Positions 45,536-58,221 of a stretch of 64,000 bases of DNA are shown in pieces. The stretch's first letter is position 1; every line of letters begins with the position of its first letter. This DNA is from Bugula neritina (lineage: Eukaryota > Bryozoa > Gymnolaemata > Cheilostomatida > Bugulidae): contig OZ037765.1 of NCBI GenBank assembly GCA_964035545.1, forward strand, positions 34,361,504 through 34,425,503. Direction: 5' to 3'. The translations under genes and the position numbers were made by a program. The notes beneath the pieces are model-generated. The model was not told the DNA's origin. It was given only the letters and a program-made list of their open reading frames with translations, and did not search any database.

Positions 45536-47099
45536 CTTGAGAGTTGCCATTTTGTAATTATCTAAGTTTTCTTTGCTGTAAGTTAAACATGGAGATTTGT
45601 TAGAATTCACATTTTTATTAAAATACTTCAAGATAACTTGACCTTGTCACCACTCTAATACTTATAAAACTGAAGCAATCTTTATGCTGTAATATATGAA
45701 TAGAGACATTCAATCTATTTGATTACCTCCTATTACACATCTATACTACTTTACTCACATCCTTCTCTTCTCACAGGATTATAAACAATGAAGAATTACT
45801 AACCACTGCCATTATTAGTTATTTGTTACATTTTCAAGGTTAACCAGAGGGTAAAGCAGTGCAATGAATAAACTGCATCTAAGTTCAAAGCTGGAAATGA
45901 CAGTTTTATATCTTATATATTTTCTTTTTTATCATTCTATAGGGATAACTATCTTACTAATCATTGATTTACATTTATTCTAATTGACAAAAATCACCTA
46001 CTTGAAATAAATAATATATGAAATATTGAAAGATGCTCACTAAACTAGATTGAATAGTATTGGGGTGCCAACATGCAAGAATAGTGTTTCCTGTTTGGGT
46101 ATCAGTGAGCTTCATATATACTGCAAATTGTGAAAGAAGCAGGTGCTGTTACTCTACTATAAAGAGACTGCTCTTCACAGTGATATGTCAATTACATAAC
46201 TTTTAGTCTTGAAGAAATGCTCCCTCTGTATCTTATGGTTCAAGAGAAGAGTTTGGACTCTGTATTGTGGCTGATTATATTACATGTGTGCATAGGATCA
46301 AAATGGCTAAATTTACTATCAGTGAGTTAGTTCTGGAATATTACTACTTCATGAGTCTAGACTTCAGGACCTCAGCCTATATTTTAACCCTTAGATGCTA
46401 ATAATTACTTGCATATTGGAACCAGTAATATGGTGGCTTACTTATAAAGGTGAGCATTAAATAGATCCATGGAAAGACAGAGATTGGTGTGTCCCACAAG
46501 GCTAGTTTTGCATGTTGGCATCTCATTACAGATAATACTATTAGTACTTTGCTTTTATTAGTCTATAATTATCATTTTAATATATACATTGATCCACCCA
46601 AACTTTATTTGGAGAAATTAGCATTTAAATCAGCAAAAATAGTCCTTCAAATAGCTATAATAGATGAGAGGTTAGTTTGTAGGCAACACAGCTACTGTTT
46701 GAGTTACTCATAAAGCTAATGTAGAGGAATTCATGATAATATGTCTTCATAAAGATGCAAAGGTAATACATATTATGTTGTCTCTGTATCTCATCTTACC
46801 CTTGGACTTTGCTTATTGACTAAGCTGTGTAGTTTATCAGTGAATGTAAATATGGGTGGATCATAAACACTGATAAGGTAGCTATGATATAATATTATAT
46901 ACCTGTATAACACAGTCTTCATTACTATTTGTAGAGTTAACAAGACTGTGACACACACTGCAGTCATAACTACCACAAAGTACAACTTGATTCAAGTAAC
47001 AGTTATACCTCAAGTATATACTAAAAGGTATGTGTTTATATATCACCATATGAGAGGTGGAGAGGAAAACTGGTGACCTTTCTCAGAACTAGGTCAAGG
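45536..47099. other. Intergenic spacer, nothing recognised
   Basis: Open frames at 46489-46713 (+) and 46791-46985 (-) are short and without motifs or splice support. The remainder is AT-rich. Confidence 0.4.
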
Positions 47100-48246
47100 T
47101 ACATATGCAGATGGTGAAGAGTATCTCAACTCACCTGATGACTTCATTTTTTGGTTATGAATGTGTGTGTTGTAGTTGCTAGAAAATAGTGATATTTTGC
47201 TTCAAGTTTAAGAGAGAGAACTGAGCTTGTAATGGTAGTAAGATGAATATATTTAGATTACTAATATAAAACAACAAGCTATACACTAGTTTCCTAGTAC
47301 TGAGTCTACTATAGCCAGGTGTAGTGTGGGCGCTTGTGAGGGGGTGGGGGAGAACGGAGGGAGGCACAACAATCCAAATTTTGAACTTTTTGCTCTCATT
47401 CGTCTGTTTTTCAAGTTACTAGTTCAATAATCTCTAGTCTAAATGCTACACCAGTTGTTTATTATAGATATCAGTTTTTGTTTCTATCTCTTTCACAACC
47501 TCCAGAATAAAAAAATTATCATGACAGAAAAAACGGCCCATTGTGCCCCAGTATGGGGTGCAATGGGCCACTGGGTGGGACACAAAAAATATATTGGAAC
47601 TTTGCAGATTTGAGCAAACAAACTAATAACAGTGATCAGGGTGCAATGGTTCGGTGGCCCGTTGTGCCCCGGGTGGCCAAGTTGAAAATAAATGTGGCTC
47701 AAAGAAGATTTATTTTAGAATTTGCTATATTAGACTAGTTAAACAATGTGGAGACAAGCAATGCCAACAATATCAGTAAAAGCTAGACTTGTTACCTTTG
47801 AGTGTACAAAGTTATAACAGAGCTTTAATGATGTCTTAAAAACGAACAAAAAGTAGGTAAAAGCAGTTTTTGACTCGCCTCTTCAACATGTATGCTCCGC
47901 AAGTGTTGAAACTACAATGGCTGAATAATTATGTCATTACCTTTTTATTAAAAGAAAATCACAACTCTAAGTCAATAATTTCTCTCACAATTTGATCGGC
48001 TTTTTGTACCCCTATGACCGTTGTGCCCCCCCACTCCGTTACCCCTAAGATAGTTGCTTGACTGGTGTATAGACATGGCTCCTGGGGTAGAGGGTTTACA
48101 TGGGAGGGGGGGGGGGTAGCATCTACGTGTCACGGCCATTACACTTTGACTTGTGTTAATTAACAGTTATGGGTAAAGTTATGCTGACAATGGACACATC
48201 TACAAAGTTGATTAACTTCAAAATAAAGAGATTTTAACCATTATTT
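47100..48246 (+). repeat. Intergenic block C upstream of gene B, with an inserted GC-richer piece
   Basis: 47101-47150 is a fragment of the candidate exon (ADGEEYLNSP...). 47155-47470 matches 2045-2375. From about 47480 to 48170 the sequence has no counterpart upstream of gene A or at 2370; it contains repeated phrases on the theme TTGTGCCCC/GGGCCA(C/T)(T/C)GGG and looks like an insertion of unknown type. A poly-G run lies at 48104-48115. Confidence 0.55.
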
Positions 48247-48478
48247 GGTGTTATAAAATCTCTCAGTACATCATCTTACAGGTGTTACTTGATTTTACAT
48301 CCTTTCTAGAGTATATTATATGATATAACTATATGGCTGGTACATGGTATCAGTAGAGATATGTTACAGAGATGTCAAAAGCTAGCTTTAGTTTCTAGTA
48401 TTCTACCATGTATATAGTTGTTACAGATGAGAATGAAGACTATTGAATACAACTAGAGCTGTAACCTGCGACTACAGG
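48247..48478 (+). promoter_or_regulatory. Conserved upstream block of gene B
   Basis: The third copy of the conserved segment preceding the MGQRKS start exon (see 2419 and 29531). Maintenance next to three start exons suggests promoter/5'UTR function. Confidence 0.4.
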
Positions 48479-51400
48479 ATGGGTCAACGTAAATCTCTAC
48501 TTCGACCCAGACCTCCACCTCAAACTCCACCTAGACCTCCACCTACACCTCCAGCTCCACTTCCATTTCGACCTCCACTTAGTAAATCTCTACCTCAAGC
48601 TACGCCTCCACTTTCTGGTCAGTCTGTGTCAAGTTAGTAAATTATATAAATACAAGTACTTCAACTGCTAACTACAGAAATTTCATACTTTTTTTTATGT
48701 GTTATGACATTAAGGTGCAGTAGTGGAGAAGTTGAGGTAGCCTAAGTTCTTTATTGTTCTTAATAAATTATACGTTGAGGTGCAGGTTTATATTCTCACC
48801 AGAACATAACTTGTCTCTTACATTTCTTCACTACAGTTTCATTACTTTGCACCTAGCTCTGTGTTGACCATATCTGAGTATTATATTGCTTTTGTTTATT
48901 ATGTGATGTTATATACCTGCTTATATTATATACTATAACTATTATACTATAACAGTATAACTATTATACTATAACTATTATACTATAACTATTATACTAT
49001 AACTATTATATTATAACTATTATACTATAACTATTATACTATAACTATTATACTGACTTATATCATATTATATTATATTACATTATATTATATTATATTA
49101 TATTATATTTTATTATATTATATTATATTATATTATAGTGGTGGTCACCTTTCACTGCCGTGTGGCCGGATCAAATCATATTATATTATAGTATAGTATG
49201 TTGTTTTATTATACTGACTTATATTATATTATATAACAAATATTATGCTGACCTATACTATAAAGTGTTATTATTATTTTATGTTATATTGTAGCTATTA
49301 TACTAACCTACATCATGTTATGTTACAATAATTATAGTAACCTTAGTTAACTGTTATATAACATGCACATTTTACTTACCTATATTACATTATATTACAT
49401 TATATTAAATTATTATATATTATTATACTATAAAATATACTGTACAGAGGTATAAACAACATGGCTACCCTTTCAACTGTCAGAATATATCACAGGATGC
49501 ATTTTGAAGTTATAAAATATCCAAGTTTACTTCAATACTGTTTATAGTGTTGAGACACTCTGTTATTTGATATCAAAGTTATTATTTATAAAATGGTGAA
49601 TATTTTGTAGAGAAGTACAAGGTGTGGTTCAACACATCCAGTATAGATGGAGCTGGTTATGGGTGGATGAAGAATGATACTACATCCTACACTATAGAAG
49701 ATATCAATGATATAAGTAGACATCATACAGTGACTCATGTTATACTGGAGAATGACATTCCTCCAAATATCAACAAACTGTTTCCTCATCTCACACATCT
49801 GAGGGTATATGGAGTATACAGCAATGCTGACTGGACCAGGTATTATGTTGTTATAATTTATAACTATATTCATAAGTGAGATATTATCTTGTAGTAGAAT
49901 GTGGAGTAATCTCCCTTCACAATAACACTAGCTTTAGTAACAACTTTTGTATTATTTACCTTATTTATTGTATTTCTATTTATGTTTCAATTTAAAGCAA
50001 GCCAATATGTGATGATTATATATAAGTAAATACTGTCATACCTGTATGTTATGTTACAGCTTATCTTCACTGAAGAATCTTGAGGTGTTGGATATATCAG
50101 AGAATAACCTATCTGAAGGTCTACCTGACAATATATTCATATCCTTACTATCATTGAGAAAGTTGAACATGAAGAGCTGTGAACTGTCAACTCTACCAAA
50201 CAGGTGTGTATTATATTATAGTGTAGAATGATACCAGAATAAATACAATATATAAATATATTATTGAATAATTGTGTAGAAGCTTCTAATATTTTGTGAT
50301 GTACAAAAATTGACTTGTATCAACTAATTACATTATATAAATCATTATACATAATATATGTGATGTCATGTCTTTACTATTCTATTCTATCAGATGTACT
50401 CAGTAAGACATGGTGTGACAACTTGGAACTTTTTACTCTGATAAATATTGGTATATAAAGTTGCTATAATATTATGAAATGCTCATAAGTGACCTCTTAT
50501 GATATTGTTGAGTAGAATGTACAGTATATAGTTCAATTACCTTTCATAATTTTCTACCTGTATGTTATGTTACAGCATATCTTCACTGAAGAATCTTGAG
50601 GTATTGGATATATCAGGGAATTACCTATCTGAAGGTTTACCTGACAATATATTCACATCCTTACTATCATTGAGAGAGTTGAACATGAGTTGGTGTAGAC
50701 TGTCAACTCTACCAAACAGGTGTGTATTATATTATGGTGTAAAAAGATACCAGAATAAATACAATATATAAATATAATATTGAATAATTGTGTAGAAGCT
50801 TCTAATCATTTGTGATGTACATAAATTGACTTGTATCAACTAATTACATTATATAAATCATTATACATAATATATGTGATGTCATGTCTTTACTATTCTA
50901 TTCTATCAGATGTAAGACATGGTGTGACAACTTGGAACTTTATACTCTGATAAATATTGGTATATAAAGTTGCTATAATATTATGAAATGCTCATAAGTG
51001 ACCTCTTATGATATTGTTGAGTAGAATGTACAGTATATATAGTTCAATTACCTTTCATGATTTTCTACCTGTATGTTATGGTACAGCATATCTTCACTGA
51101 AGAACCTTGAGGTATTGAATATATCAGGGAATAACCTATCTGAAGGTCTACCTGACAATATATTCACATCCTTACTATCATTGAGAGAGTTGTACATGAG
51201 TTGGTGTGAACTGTCAACTCTACCAAACAGGTGTGTATTATATCATACATTATGAAGTTATCTGCACTATCTTTATTGAGTCAACTAGACTCTGTGTATA
51301 TTATACATCACAAGTCAATTATTGTATTCTATTCTATTAGATGTACTCAGATAGAAATGGTGTAATAACTTCTCACTTACTCCTCTAATAAATTATTTTG

Positions 51401-54400
51401 CTGTGTAGCAGTTTATATTGGCACCAGGTATAAAATTTGTTATAGTATAAAATTATATCCATATAAGTTAGATCCTCTCTTGTAGCTGAGTGTAATGTGA
51501 AGCTGTTATACATTTCTCTTTCTCTTTGAAATAACCCGAGCCTAGTAGCAACTGCTGTATTATTTATCTGGCTCTTAGTGGTCAGATCAAGAGTTAAATA
51601 AAACTAAATTATTCTTATTCAATAATAATACTTTTATATAGTAAGTCAACTTACTACCTTTTCGTTATGTTACAGCATATCTTCACTGAAGAATCTTGAG
51701 GTATTGAATATATCATGGAATAACCTATCTGAAGGTCTACCTGACAATATATTCACATCCTTACTATCATTGAGAGAGTTGAGCATGGGTTACTGTAAAC
51801 TGTCAACTCTACCAAACAGGTGTGTATTATATTATAGTGTAAAATGATACTGTAAAAAACATAATATATATAAACACAAGGTGAATATATTTGTGTAGAA
51901 ACTTATGACGTAATATTTTACCATAATTAGAGTGACTTATAATATTATAATTATGTCTATTATGAGATATATTACAGTATTATACTGAGATATATTATAA
52001 TGTTATACTGAGATATATTATAATGTTGTACTGCGATATATTATAATGTTATACTGAGATATATTATAATGTTATACTGGGATATATTATAGTATTATAC
52101 TGAGATATACTATAGTATTATACTGAGATATAATATAATATTATACTGAGATATATTATAATGTTATACTGAGGTATATTATAATGTTATACTGAGATAT
52201 ATTATAATACTATACTGAGATATATTATAATGTTATACTGAGATGTATTATAATGTTATACTGAGGTATATTATAATGTTATACTGAGATATATTATAAT
52301 GTTATACTGAGATGTATTATAATGTTATACTGAGGTATATTATAATGTTATACTGAGATATATCATAATGGCAGTCAGTTACTGTGTGATGCATTGTATC
52401 ATTTACCTGCTCCAACTTGCATCAAATACCTGGGAGTATAACTCCTAACAGCTATAAAATCTATACAAAAAGCTATAAATATTATAGCAGAATCCTAAAT
52501 ATTCATTATAATGGTAATCGAGAGCATTTTATATATTCATTATAATGGTATATATTAGAGAGTATATTATAGAATTATATTATTTATTCTCATACCAAAA
52601 CAGTATTTGTATTTCTCTCAGCATACAGAGTCTACAGAGGTTAGAGAAACTGGACATATCATCAAATAAGTTCACCAGTTTACCATCTCCTGTGTACACA
52701 CTGAGTAGTCTGCAGAAGCTGGATATATCATCCAACTACTCCCTGACATCCTTAGATCCTGAGATACTACAGCTAACTCAACTTCGTACACTGGATGTTA
52801 GATATTGTAAAGCTCTCACCTCTCCTCCACAAGAAATATGTAAGAGAGGAGTAGATGCTGTGAGACAATACTACACAGATTTGGCTAAAGGTGCTGGTAG
52901 AAGTCTACCATTTGCTACTATAGCTGTGCTGGGTAATACTATGGCTGGGAAGACCAGTCTAATCAGAACATTACAGAATGCTGACAGAAAGAGAGTTCTG
53001 ACCAACAGAGGGCCAGATGCTGTGAGAGATGAGACAACAAAGGTGTTTAATGTTGAAGAAGTGGAGGTGGATGGTACAGTTCTCCGTGTCATAGATATGG
53101 GAGGCCAGGAGGTCTACCATATTACCTATCAACTGACACTGAGACAGAATTGCATTCCAGTCATAGTAGTCAACATGGAGCAGTATGAGGAGATTTCAAG
53201 TGAATCAACACACAGAGAAGCTTTTAGAAGATTAGCCTTTAATTACATGTCTCACCTCTATCTGGCTAACCCAACTCTGGGTGCTCCAAAACTTATCTTC
53301 ACACATAAAGATAAGTTTCAAAGTACAGAATTTCAGAAGCTTCAAAAGATTTTCCTTGAGACATCCGATCAACTGTGTGAGGAGATGATTAAAGAAGAGA
53401 AAGCATTGGGTGGAGAATTTGCTCAAATCAAACATTTCAGTGAATCAACTGAAGGAGTCTTTCTTGATGAGGACATTTATGAGGTGGGGAAAGATGATAA
53501 GTATGAAGTGTTTGACCTGATCAAGTTGTCTCTTCTTCAAAGCAGTCACCATTTTGTGAAACCTTTACCTTTGGTTTGGGAGGAAGTAAATGAAAAAGTG
53601 CTGTCTATCCCCTCTGTGTACAGCACCTTTGATGAGATACTGAAATACGTGCAAACCGAACTTCGACAAATTGAGTCAAGTCAGCTGGATATAATCCTCA
53701 CATACATGCATGACTGCGGCAAAGTCTTGTGGTATAAAAATATCAGCTCTCTCCGGCCATACATATTCCACAAAATTTCACAAGTCACCAAACTTCTCTG
53801 TGTCTTGTATCATCATGATGCTAACATATGGCAGAGTAGAGTTGACAAGTTCCAGCCATATTTTTCAGAGGATGGGATGCCTGTTGAAAAAGAAGACTTT
53901 GAAAGATTTGTTAATCATTTCACTGAGACTGGTTTGATGGTGCAATGCCTTCTCACTCATCTGGTTAAACAAGAAACACCATTTACTAGTCTGGAAGATG
54001 TAAAAGTTGCTGTTTGCTTGCTCCTCACATTCCGTTTGTTATATGGTCCTTTACCTGGTGATTTCAAGGAGCCCTGTTTTATTGTTCCTCAGTTTGCCAA
54101 CGACCTCTTTGATGCCACTTACTTTTCGCCAAAAAATATGCTTCTTCGAGTTGAAACCCAATTCAATGGCTTAGCGCTACCGCAATATGTCTACCAGCAG
54201 ATGAATGTTGGTTTGCTAGAGTTGTTTTCCGACGAATTTGCTGTGATTAAAGTGAAGAAAAATGGCGCCAATGTCTATCAAGATGGAATCTACACACAGT
54301 TGGTACACGACTACAAATCTAGAAAAGTGTCACTCCACGTGTCATCTAATGCTGCCAACATCAGCAGAATGTGGGAGAGACTCATCACCACCAACAACAA

Positions 54401-57189
54401 TATCCTTAGACATGTTCTACAAACTTGGACAGCGAGTAGACCAGTCACTACATGCTACTGTGCTCACTGTCTTCTGCTAGGACTGCCTTGTCCTAACAAA
54501 GTGCTCAATCCTCCGTGGTGTCTTCGCTCCTTGAAACATTCTACACCAACAAGTCCCAGACTGTGCAGCGGATCTTCAACAACCCTGTGTGGTGATGAGG
54601 AGATACCCAGTGCTCTTCTCTATCCATGTACGTGTAATTTTATTTCAAAAAATAGTTGATTTCTCTGTTGTTTATTTATCAACTTCTATTATTGGAATAA
54701 TTTTTCTGGTAACTGACAGTTTTTCATTCTCCAGGCAGTCCTCTCTCTCCAGAAGAAGCTGATAACATAAAAGAATGTGTCAACAAACTGAGATCTGCAA
54801 GAGAAGAGACTGCTTCAACTGTTTCTGGTATGATCGGTTTTCTATCATAAACTGTTACTGTTAGAAGTAACATTCTTTGCCTGAGCTCAGTCATATGTAA
54901 ACAGCAAAGGACAAGAACTCATGACCCTTAGTTATATAGGCTCTCTGCAAAAGCTCACACACCTTCAATTGTTTTAATTTATTTGTATAATTATTGACAG
55001 AAAAACACTCAAGTATTGATTCTGTTCATTTTTTATAGTCTTTTTGATACTTAGTTTCTGTTACTTAGCACTGAATATATCACCTTTTGTTTTCTTTTAG
55101 AGATAGGTGGAGAAAAGAATTTGTTAACTCAAACTACCTCAGTCCTTGTTGAAAACGACAACATCAGTGAATGCTCTGATATAGAAGAAGAAGGATATGC
55201 TGATTTCACTAAAGATGACCTTGAACCTTTTATATCTCAGGTTGAGGGTATGCAGCTGAAACCTACCAACAATGAACCAGTGAAACAGCTGTTTGACAAC
55301 CACAAACAGGTAAAACAAGTTTTTCGATTTCTTTTTAGATCATTGATTAATATTTTTTTGATATTATGGCTCTTCATCTAATTTCTATTACATTTCATAC
55401 TTGATTTGATTAATCCATTTTCTGTTGTCTACTTTTAGTAATATAAAATTGATTGGTTTGCAGGTTTATAAGATGAGTGACCCTGTTAGAGGTCGTGTCA
55501 TGATCATAAACATTGAGAGATTCTTTAGAGATGATGGCAGTGAACTGACTGAGGCAACCCGAGATGGTTCATACATCGACTATGTTAACATCAAAACTCT
55601 GTTGAAAGACATGGGATTTGTTGTAGCCAATGAAGATGATCCTCTGTTTGACCTGAGTAAACAGGTTACTGTATCATTTTCTTATCTTTTCCTGTAGTTT
55701 ATCCTCCCCAGGCTGTAGCTAGCGGTGATATATAGCAAGTATTTTTACTGCAGAACGGAGGCATTGCATTCCAACAAATCTACAATAATATGTTGTTAAC
55801 TTGTATTCAGGTTGTTTGTTTTTCTCAGTTCTGAGTTTTAGTTTAGAAACAGCAGCACTACTTAATAGTTTATCTTTGTGATAAATATTTCAATATAACT
55901 TTGAAGCAGCTTTGGCTTTGGCGTAGACACATTTACTTATTCAAACTTGTTTTTACACACCATTATATACTTTTATTTTACCAGGAGCTATTATCAGAAG
56001 TGAGGAAGGAGACCACCCACAGAGACCACAAAAATCTTGGCATGTTCATTCTAGTCATCATGTCACATGGAACTTCTGGAAACATCTTCTATGACAAATA
56101 CTGTAAATCTGTCAACTTGTCAGAAGTCAAAGATTTACTCTCAGCTAGTAACTTTCCTGCTATGAGAGGAAAACCCAAACTCATCATCTTCCATGCCTGT
56201 TCTGGCAGTGAGTAATGCAGAGTTGTTCCTCATTTTACTAGAACTAGCAGTTATATTACATAATTCCCTATAACTATAACATCAATTTAAGGAATCATTA
56301 TTTTCAAGATACCTGATGTTATTGGAGTATGCCTATGTGGAAGTGAGCTACACCTCATAACTGGAATCCAATAAACAGTGCTGTGTAATAGAGTTCTGCT
56401 TGTGAATCCAGTCCTAACTTATTACTCACCATCATACCACAGAGTCTACATCTTATGTATTTTATATACAGGCAGAGCTGACTTTGGTAATGCTGCACAG
56501 ACACAAAGCCCAGACACCGTCTCACCACCAACACCAACCCCTCTAACCTCATCTTCTGCAACAGCTGGGAGTGAGTCTTCTGCAGGTCAACATGTGTCTC
56601 CAAATATTCACTTTGATAGATTCACTCACCTAGATGCTGATGACTTCTACATTGTGAAGCCAAGTACAGAAAGTTAGTGAGAAGAAAATTATATTTGAGT
56701 CGACTGAAACTTTTATTTGTGCAAATTAAGATATTTGTTGCATGTAAATAAAATTGTTGCAAATTTTAAATATAAAATAATTTACATCATAATCTGAGAT
56801 TCATATTTAACTACTCAATTTCATGTGTTGCAGCTTACAAGGCTGGTAGGAATGAGAATTATGGTACCTGGTTTATCAGAATACTGGTGGCTACATTCTA
56901 CAGACACAGCTGTCACAGAGATGTTAGTGAGCTGTTTAGGATAGTAAGTACTTCAGTATTACTCTTTGTATGATACTGTGGAGCGTATTGAGTCATCAGC
57001 TTTATATTTCGCTTATATTTATACTTACAGATACAAGACAGAGTTAGACGAGTCAGTATTGCATATTGTAAGAAGACAGGAGATGAAGCAGCTGGTGGTA
57101 ATGTACCTAATTGTCAGGAATGTACTTTCACTCACCTCAGAAAACTTTTCTTTTTTCCAAAGTTTCATGGCAGACAACTCCCACAGTGA
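48479..57189 (+). CDS. Gene B: LRR-Roc-COR GTPase fused to a caspase
   Basis: Phase-consistent exons: 48479-48632, 49611-49839, 50060-50203, 50576-50719, 51087-51230, 51676-51819, 52622-54627, 54735-54827, 55101-55309, 55464-55664, 55985-56207, 56472-56672, 56834-56943 and 57031-57189 (TGA), 1386 aa. The first exon keeps MGQRKS but is expanded to 51 codons of Pro-rich sequence (PxxP motifs). Exon 2 encodes the same unrecognised domain as gene A. LRRs run from about 128. Roc: P-loop 424-431, DMGGQ 478-482, THKD 547-550. Then come COR, a Cys cluster, an acidic linker and caspase p20 (1089-1230; His1184 in MSHGT, Cys1228 in HACSG, close to QACxG). A Ser/Thr/Pro-rich linker precedes p10 with YGTWF and a CTFTHLRKLFFFPKF end. 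His-to-Cys spacing is 44 residues, near that of animal caspases. All junction phases match gene A. Protease activity is inferred, not shown. Confidence 0.88.
48910..49430. repeat. TATTA and ACTATTATACTATA repeats in intron 1 of gene B
   Basis: Tandem TAACTATTATACTA units (48950-49060) are followed by TATTA runs. The same GC-richer island (GGTCACCTTTCACTGCCGTG) as at 2985 sits at about 49142, showing common descent with the orphan first-exon region. Confidence 0.85.
50060..51819 (+). other. Four-cassette LRR exon array of gene B
   Basis: Exons 50060-50203, 50576-50719, 51087-51230 and 51676-51819 are again 144 nt, phase 2 to phase 2, 48 residues and two LRRs each. The first starts [10 protein letters not shown], the others [10 protein letters not shown]. 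The intron after cassette 3 is nearly the same as those after cassettes 1 and 3 of gene A, and introns after cassettes 1 and 2 are near-copies of each other. Substitutions again fall mostly at exposed beta-strand positions. Confidence 0.9.
51955..52370. repeat. ~23-bp minisatellite before the Roc exon, gene B
   Basis: About eighteen units of GAGATATATTATAATGTTAT plus ACT, roughly twice the array in gene A's homologous intron. Confidence 0.9.
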
Positions 57190-57890
57190 GTGACGTCTGC
57201 AGCACATCACGTGTTCACATGCAGCAGACACAGACCTGCCATATTAGCTAGATACTTGCAGCTGCTAGACAGACCTGTCATGTCTTTGATTTTATGCAAT
57301 CGTTTCTAATTTTTTTAGTTTATATATTTTTCATGTACCTGTGACATTATTTTTATTCTGCTAAGTTTTTTATACAAGCTTTTCAAATTTACCAATTTAT
57401 TTGTAAACAGTTGATAGACGTTATCACATATTGGTGAGCAGTAGCTCTTTCATACTGTAAGACTTGATCAATATCAGCTGGGAGTGGAAAGTCATGCTTC
57501 GACCCCACATTTAAGTTATTAGTGGAATCAGTGGTCACTGTTCCCATTACTGCTTTTTCAGTCTCTTAGCTGCTATAAATAGAGACATGATGGGTTACAC
57601 AAAGGATTTTATGAATATTTATATTACATAATATGTAAAAGTATGATAGTAATAATAGGTAGCTTTTTCTTTGCTATGTACAAGCTATCAAATTATAGCT
57701 GTTGTAGTTAAACACTGACAGAAGGTAGCAGTATTTTAACTTCTGTTGTAACTGAAACCTCAGTGATCAGCCAATCAATATATAGTTGTGGTTTATTGTT
57801 AGTTTGTGGTTTTAATGATTTCTTTTAGTTGCCACTTATGCAGTTTTTATATCAAAAGTGATTGTATGTTTTTATAAATATATATTATAT
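57190..57890. other. Intergenic DNA after gene B
   Basis: Presumed 3'UTR and spacer with no recognised gene. Short matches to the spacer after gene A appear towards the right (TTATGCAGTTTTTATATC). Confidence 0.4.
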
Positions 57891-58047
57891 CTACCCGTAC
57901 ACTATACTATATCTACTCTATACTATACTATATCTACTCCTTACACTATACTATATCTACTCTATACACTATACTATATATACTCTACACACTATACTAT
58001 ATCTACTCTATATACTATACTATATCTACTCTATACACTATACTAGT
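57891..58047. repeat. Short ~23-bp minisatellite after gene B
   Basis: About seven units of the same CTACTCTATACACTATACTA family as 40399-41078, ending at the partial hAT-like remnant. Confidence 0.9.
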
Positions 58048-58215
58048 ACTGCAGGCTGCATGTTTTTAGCATATATAAAAATGGAGCATTTAAAAGGCGG
58101 TTGTCCACTCGAATTCATATACGTGTGCAAAATAATTTTATCTGTTGACCCTTTGAGGGTCACATGAATGTCAGCGGGGGGGGCACATTCGGGGCTACCT
58201 GTTGGACAGCCCTGC
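58048..58215. mobile_element. Truncated hAT-like remnant, second copy
   Basis: Corresponds to about 41230-41390 of the first duplicate, including the CAGGGCTGTCCAACAGGT end on the minus strand. The left half is missing, replaced by the minisatellite. Confidence 0.4.
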
Positions 58216-58221
58216 GTTTTA

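Noticed and set aside
46489-46985. Two short frames (plus 46489-46713, minus 46791-46985)
   Set aside because: No homology, no splice context, not conserved after the second NOL11 copy.
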